NCBI GenBank assembly: GCA_028278205.1
Contig: JANQES010000083.1
Coordinates: 1 to 64,000, forward strand
Direction: 5' to 3'
DNA length: 64,000 nt
From: Rhodothermales bacterium
Lineage (GTDB): Bacteria; Bacteroidota; Rhodothermia; Rhodothermales; Bin80
Of the stretch, positions 62,101-64,000 are shown in pieces (positions within the stretch are counted from its first letter, which is position 1; every line of letters starts with the position of its first letter). Position numbers and translations under genes: made by a program. Under the pieces are notes generated by a model. It was not told the origin of the DNA. It did no database searches and saw only the letters and a list, made by a program, of their open reading frames with translations.

Positions 62101-62949
62101 AAAAGTTCAGAGGTGGCGACGTGGACGTACTCCGTGCGGGCCTCGGATCGCTATGCGCGGCGCGGCGAGCCTACGGGCCGGGTGACCATGGAACGCGCCA
62201 TCGTCGGGTCGTCGAACGTTTATTTTGCGGCGCTGGCGCGCGAAGTCATCGGGGCCGATACGTTGTTGCAGACGCTGGAGACGTTCGGGTTTCGGGTAGG
62301 CGGCCCGTCGCTCGACTGGCGAGAGCGGATCGCGTTGTTGGAGGCGCCGGACAACGTGCGGCAGGCCGGCTTCGGGCAGGGTCCGGTGACGGCGAGCCCG
62401 TTGCAGGTGGCGCGTCTGGCGGCTACCATCGCCAACCGGGGCTTGCGGCCCGAAGTGCGCTGGGTTCAGGATCCGAATGAGCCCTTCACGCCGGGCGAAT
62501 ATGTGATGCTTCCGCGCCATGCCGGGCTGCTCGCCGGCTATATGCGCGGGGTCGTCACACACCGCGAGGGGACGGCCAAGAAGCTCCGTACGGCAACCGT
62601 TCCCATCGCCGGCAAGACGGGCACGGCGGAGGAGGTGCAGTACGTCGAACGCAACGGGCAGCGGGTGCGGACGCGCGCCAACCACGCCTGGTTCGCCGGG
62701 TTTGCGCCCTATCAGGAGCCCGACGCGGAGGATGGGATCCCGAAGATTGCCATCGCCGTTCTTGTGGAAAACGGCGGTTCCGGCGGCAGCGTAGCCGCGC
62801 CTATTGCCGGCGCCATCGTCGAAGCCGCCCTCGAACTCGGCCTCATCGACGGCCCGCCTCCGGCAGACGTGGCGCAGCCTGACCATCCCCCAACCAACCA
62901 ACCCCAACCCAACGCCCCGCCCTTCGAAATCCGCTGGATAAGTAACTAA
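59179..62949 (+). CDS. RodA/FtsW (SEDS) glycosyltransferase fused to class B penicillin-binding protein
   Basis: 1256 residues. A membrane helix near the N-terminus, then an external part containing a carboxypeptidase-regulatory-like domain (ITGCVLTKNGLPMPGVTVAL, GCYRFGGLAEGD). The SEDS domain covers about 275-675 (QPVELIKLCLVLFLAGYFAR, YIPTAHTDMILPALGEELG, LSFGKSSMAVNGILVGML). The PBP part has a dimerisation segment (RGAIYDRNGIPLAT) and transpeptidase motifs S962-V-S-K, S1011-S-N and K1146-T-G. SEDS proteins polymerise glycan strands and class B PBPs cross-link them; here both are one chain. Separate rodA and pbpA genes adjoin each other in actinobacteria. Confidence 0.95.
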   Translation: MAIRTEIDTAERQVLRTRMHERRWLLAASAIVLWGLLLTYKAKTRAFADVRALIDEKEIVNLGALESSRDLIPVFAAIYPDPEDQEVAATHTYARVLDRRAGSLFSQSLPNVGQLNTSAFALPAFKAEAGGPLFEERLTASRARLGMDPDGLPVPPDTTAGKSLEAGGPHQITGCVLTKNGLPMPGVTVALRGNRVAQTETGADGCYRFGGLAEGDTVAVRPVRRYNAFTGQAVVIAGGDVQRDFRASEHRVNLVGGAAALQKLKPKLVVRSPGAYARAFWVLVLVYLAAIYGVHVFWFRRRFGGDAVLLPIVHLLTGLSLMLMFSLPDPLRDIMRAQGFIIGVVGGCLMLGFVSQIDFQQKLWRRQPFLWLGLGVAAAALLYLYGAGPTGSDAKVNLFVPVIGSVQPVELIKLCLVLFLAGYFARNWTFLRELRQRRGLPRFLKKVEVPRIRDLMPVAGGIAVALATFYLLKDMGPALVVGCTFLVLYGIVRNRWLAVGLGLLVLVGGFWFIYRFQAVPMVAGRIQMLLSPWDNFVIGGEHLAHAYWAMATGGAMGQGLGIGSPNYIPTAHTDMILPALGEELGLLGLLAIFALYAVLLYRALQISLRAGGMYSLFLGLGVALVLLFQILLIGGGAFGLMPLSGVVTPFLSFGKSSMAVNGILVGMLLSISARPSTAVQDEAQQHGFRRPVRYLMAATFALMGVIVLKATYVQAVMADDWSIRPALMLRGSGERAYTYNPRIYDARRSITRGAIYDRNGIPLATSRWDELEAARDTYTALNVDLNDLDRTHLRYYPFGALTFYLLGDIRTRVKWGAVNSLYAEHAYLSHLRGYNNYPQPVEKQKVKHGRTEPIVRYNYAELLPLVRHGTEDPASRVLLGRDRNLQLTIDARLQHRVAQIMKALAPEGKTASAVVLDAALGDVLASVTVPLPEAAFTDPAAAHGDKNVFDRGFGHGAKPPGSVSKLITAMAALNKSSEVATWTYSVRASDRYARRGEPTGRVTMERAIVGSSNVYFAALAREVIGADTLLQTLETFGFRVGGPSLDWRERIALLEAPDNVRQAGFGQGPVTASPLQVARLAATIANRGLRPEVRWVQDPNEPFTPGEYVMLPRHAGLLAGYMRGVVTHREGTAKKLRTATVPIAGKTGTAEEVQYVERNGQRVRTRANHAWFAGFAPYQEPDAEDGIPKIAIAVLVENGGSGGSVAAPIAGAIVEAALELGLIDGPPPADVAQPDHPPTNQPQPNAPPFEIRWISN

Positions 62950-62979
62950 CAGGGGATTGACGGCGGCTTTGCCTTTGAC

Positions 62980-63050
62980 GTGTTGTAGTGTTTAAGTTTA
63001 TTTAAATCAGACAACTAAAACACTCAAACACCATAACACTAAAACACTAG
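62980..63050. repeat. Hairpin repeat, family F
   Basis: Left arm GTGTTGTAGTGTTTAAG, right arm AACACTCAAACACC with AACACTAAAACACTAG. It lies between the RodA-PBP fusion and the HEPN gene. Confidence 0.85.
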
Positions 63051-63075
63051 AAAACGAAATAAACCCACCGCTACC

Positions 63076-64000
63076 GTGCCGGCACAAACAACCAACCGGG
63101 CGCTCGTAGGCGATGCCCTCGATATGCTTTTCGAGGTGTTGATGCCGTACGTCGAACGCGAGATGCGCGCCGTCTATCGTGATCGATGGATGCGGGAGGC
63201 GCAGGATATCTTGCACGACAAGCCGCTGAGCCGGTGGGACACCAGCGACCTGCTTTCGCTGATCTATCACAAGTTTTTCCACGTCTTCAACGACCTCGGG
63301 CACGAAGGACGGAGCTGGGTGAGCCTGCTCAAAGAAGTTCGTAAAAAATGGGCGCACCAGGGCACGCTTTCGCTGCACGACACGCGCCGCGCGCTCGAAA
63401 ACGCGAGCCTGTTGCTCCGGGCCGTCGGCGCTTACGACGAGGCCGGGAAACTGGAGCCTCGCATCAAAAACCTGATGCGGCTCGAACTCGAACAAGAGAT
63501 CGAGCCGGAGGCCACGGCACCGCTGATCAACGGCACGCCGGAGCCGCTTCCAGAACCGGCTTTGCGCGGCGACGGCGCGGGTGGGCCGGAGCGCGCCCGG
63601 CTCTTCGGCAAGGGCCTGCGCCGCGTCCGCAGTCTCTTGCAAAAAGCTCCTGTTGAACCGCTCGAACTGCGCCGCGACCTCCTCGACGCCGTCGAGCGGG
63701 CTGCCGAGCCGCACAAAAAACACTTCACTTTCAACCGCCTGCTCATCCACATCCTGGCCGAGAACGAGCAGGTCCGGCTGCTCTACGAGTCGGCGCTCGA
63801 TGGGCCGGGCGAGCCGTTTCGCGAAGCCGTCTTGCGCCGCCTCGCCGACGCCCGCATCGCCGTCCACGGCAGCCTCAACGTCAGTTGGAAGTTCCATCGC
63901 ACGCTGCCGCAGCGCCTGGTCGATCAATTCAAAGGCCGGGCGATCTACGTCGAATTACACCGGCGCAAAGCCTCGACGACGGCCACGCTGACGGTGATGC
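63076..64000 (+). CDS. Swt1-like HEPN domain protein, 5' part
   Basis: Open from a GTG at 63076 through the window edge: 308 codons visible and no stop. The first 140 residues contain a Swt1-type HEPN pattern: YVEREMRAVYRDRW, HVFNDLGHEGRSWVSLLKEV, the diagnostic RKKWAHQGTLS and DTRRALENASLLLRAVGAY. Then come a Pro-rich stretch and a further domain (HFTFNRLLIHILAENEQVRL). HEPN proteins are often RNases or binding modules, but the RxxxxH catalytic motif is not clear here. In actinobacterial clusters this position is held by pknA/pknB. The start is uncertain; an ATG lies at 63124. Confidence 0.7.
   Translation, partial: MPAQTTNRALVGDALDMLFEVLMPYVEREMRAVYRDRWMREAQDILHDKPLSRWDTSDLLSLIYHKFFHVFNDLGHEGRSWVSLLKEVRKKWAHQGTLSLHDTRRALENASLLLRAVGAYDEAGKLEPRIKNLMRLELEQEIEPEATAPLINGTPEPLPEPALRGDGAGGPERARLFGKGLRRVRSLLQKAPVEPLELRRDLLDAVERAAEPHKKHFTFNRLLIHILAENEQVRLLYESALDGPGEPFREAVLRRLADARIAVHGSLNVSWKFHRTLPQRLVDQFKGRAIYVELHRRKASTTATLTVM

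Noticed and set aside
63007-63927. Minus-strand ORF of 306 codons at the right end
   Set aside because: The plus strand in the same place encodes a Swt1-like HEPN domain and is open through the window edge; the antisense frame shows no domain.

Overview
The window is GC-rich bacterial chromosome. A SusC-like TonB receptor with a carboxypeptidase-regulatory N-terminal domain, PadR-linked MacB/FtsX permeases of about 890 residues with an extra N-terminal prefix, and few Shine-Dalgarno sites point to the Bacteroidota/FCB group. A Rhodothermia-like lineage is the best guess, by inference only. No rRNA, tRNA, CRISPR array, insertion sequence or prophage was seen.

Layout. 0-5 kb: the 5' part of a secreted protein gene, a TonB receptor and a PhoB-type response regulator. 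5-18 kb: a PGM1-like ATP-grasp ligase, polyphosphate kinase 1 with an added DNA-binding domain, a TorD-type chaperone, an AhpD-like protein, pdxH, rsgA, and glycogen genes (glgC, a CBM48 protein, glgX). 18-31 kb: a phosphate/polyphosphate block: ApgM-type phosphoglycerate mutase, 2-phosphoglycerate kinase-like protein, CYTH protein, two ParA-type ATPases coupled to a CHAD protein, a CBS protein, a helix-turn-helix protein with a histone-like lysine tail, PPK2, a Na/Pi cotransporter, a small basic coiled-coil protein and a Ppx-like protein. 31-41 kb: small accessory genes and a molybdopterin oxidoreductase whose catalytic and Fe-S/NrfD subunits are separated by an opposing DUF433-DUF5615 pair, then a GntR/UTRA regulator, a membrane protein and a tiny Gly-rich ORF. 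41-53 kb: metY-like gene, CoA-binding protein, lspA, an M28 peptidase, PadR with two large permeases, and a fatty-acid-hydroxylase-type protein. 53-64 kb: a LysM transglycosylase, then an FHA protein, a 31-residue membrane peptide, a PP2C phosphatase and a RodA-PBP fusion, in the order of the actinobacterial fhaA-fhaB-pstP-rodA-pbpA cluster, ending in a truncated HEPN gene.

Two things stand out. First, the polyphosphate genes look like one system that makes, binds, positions and degrades polyphosphate on the nucleoid. PPK1 and the lysine-tailed protein share the same helix-turn-helix domain, and a ParA ATPase gene overlaps the CHAD gene by 4 bp. Candidate PHO-box-like 11-bp repeats lie near the response regulator, CHAD and Na/Pi genes. 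Second, about a dozen sequence-unrelated families of hairpin repeats, each built from degenerate short words, sit immediately after stop codons (often 0-1 nt away). Some overlap stop codons, some abut the next ATG, some nest inside one another, and one lies in frame inside the molybdopterin oxidoreductase gene.
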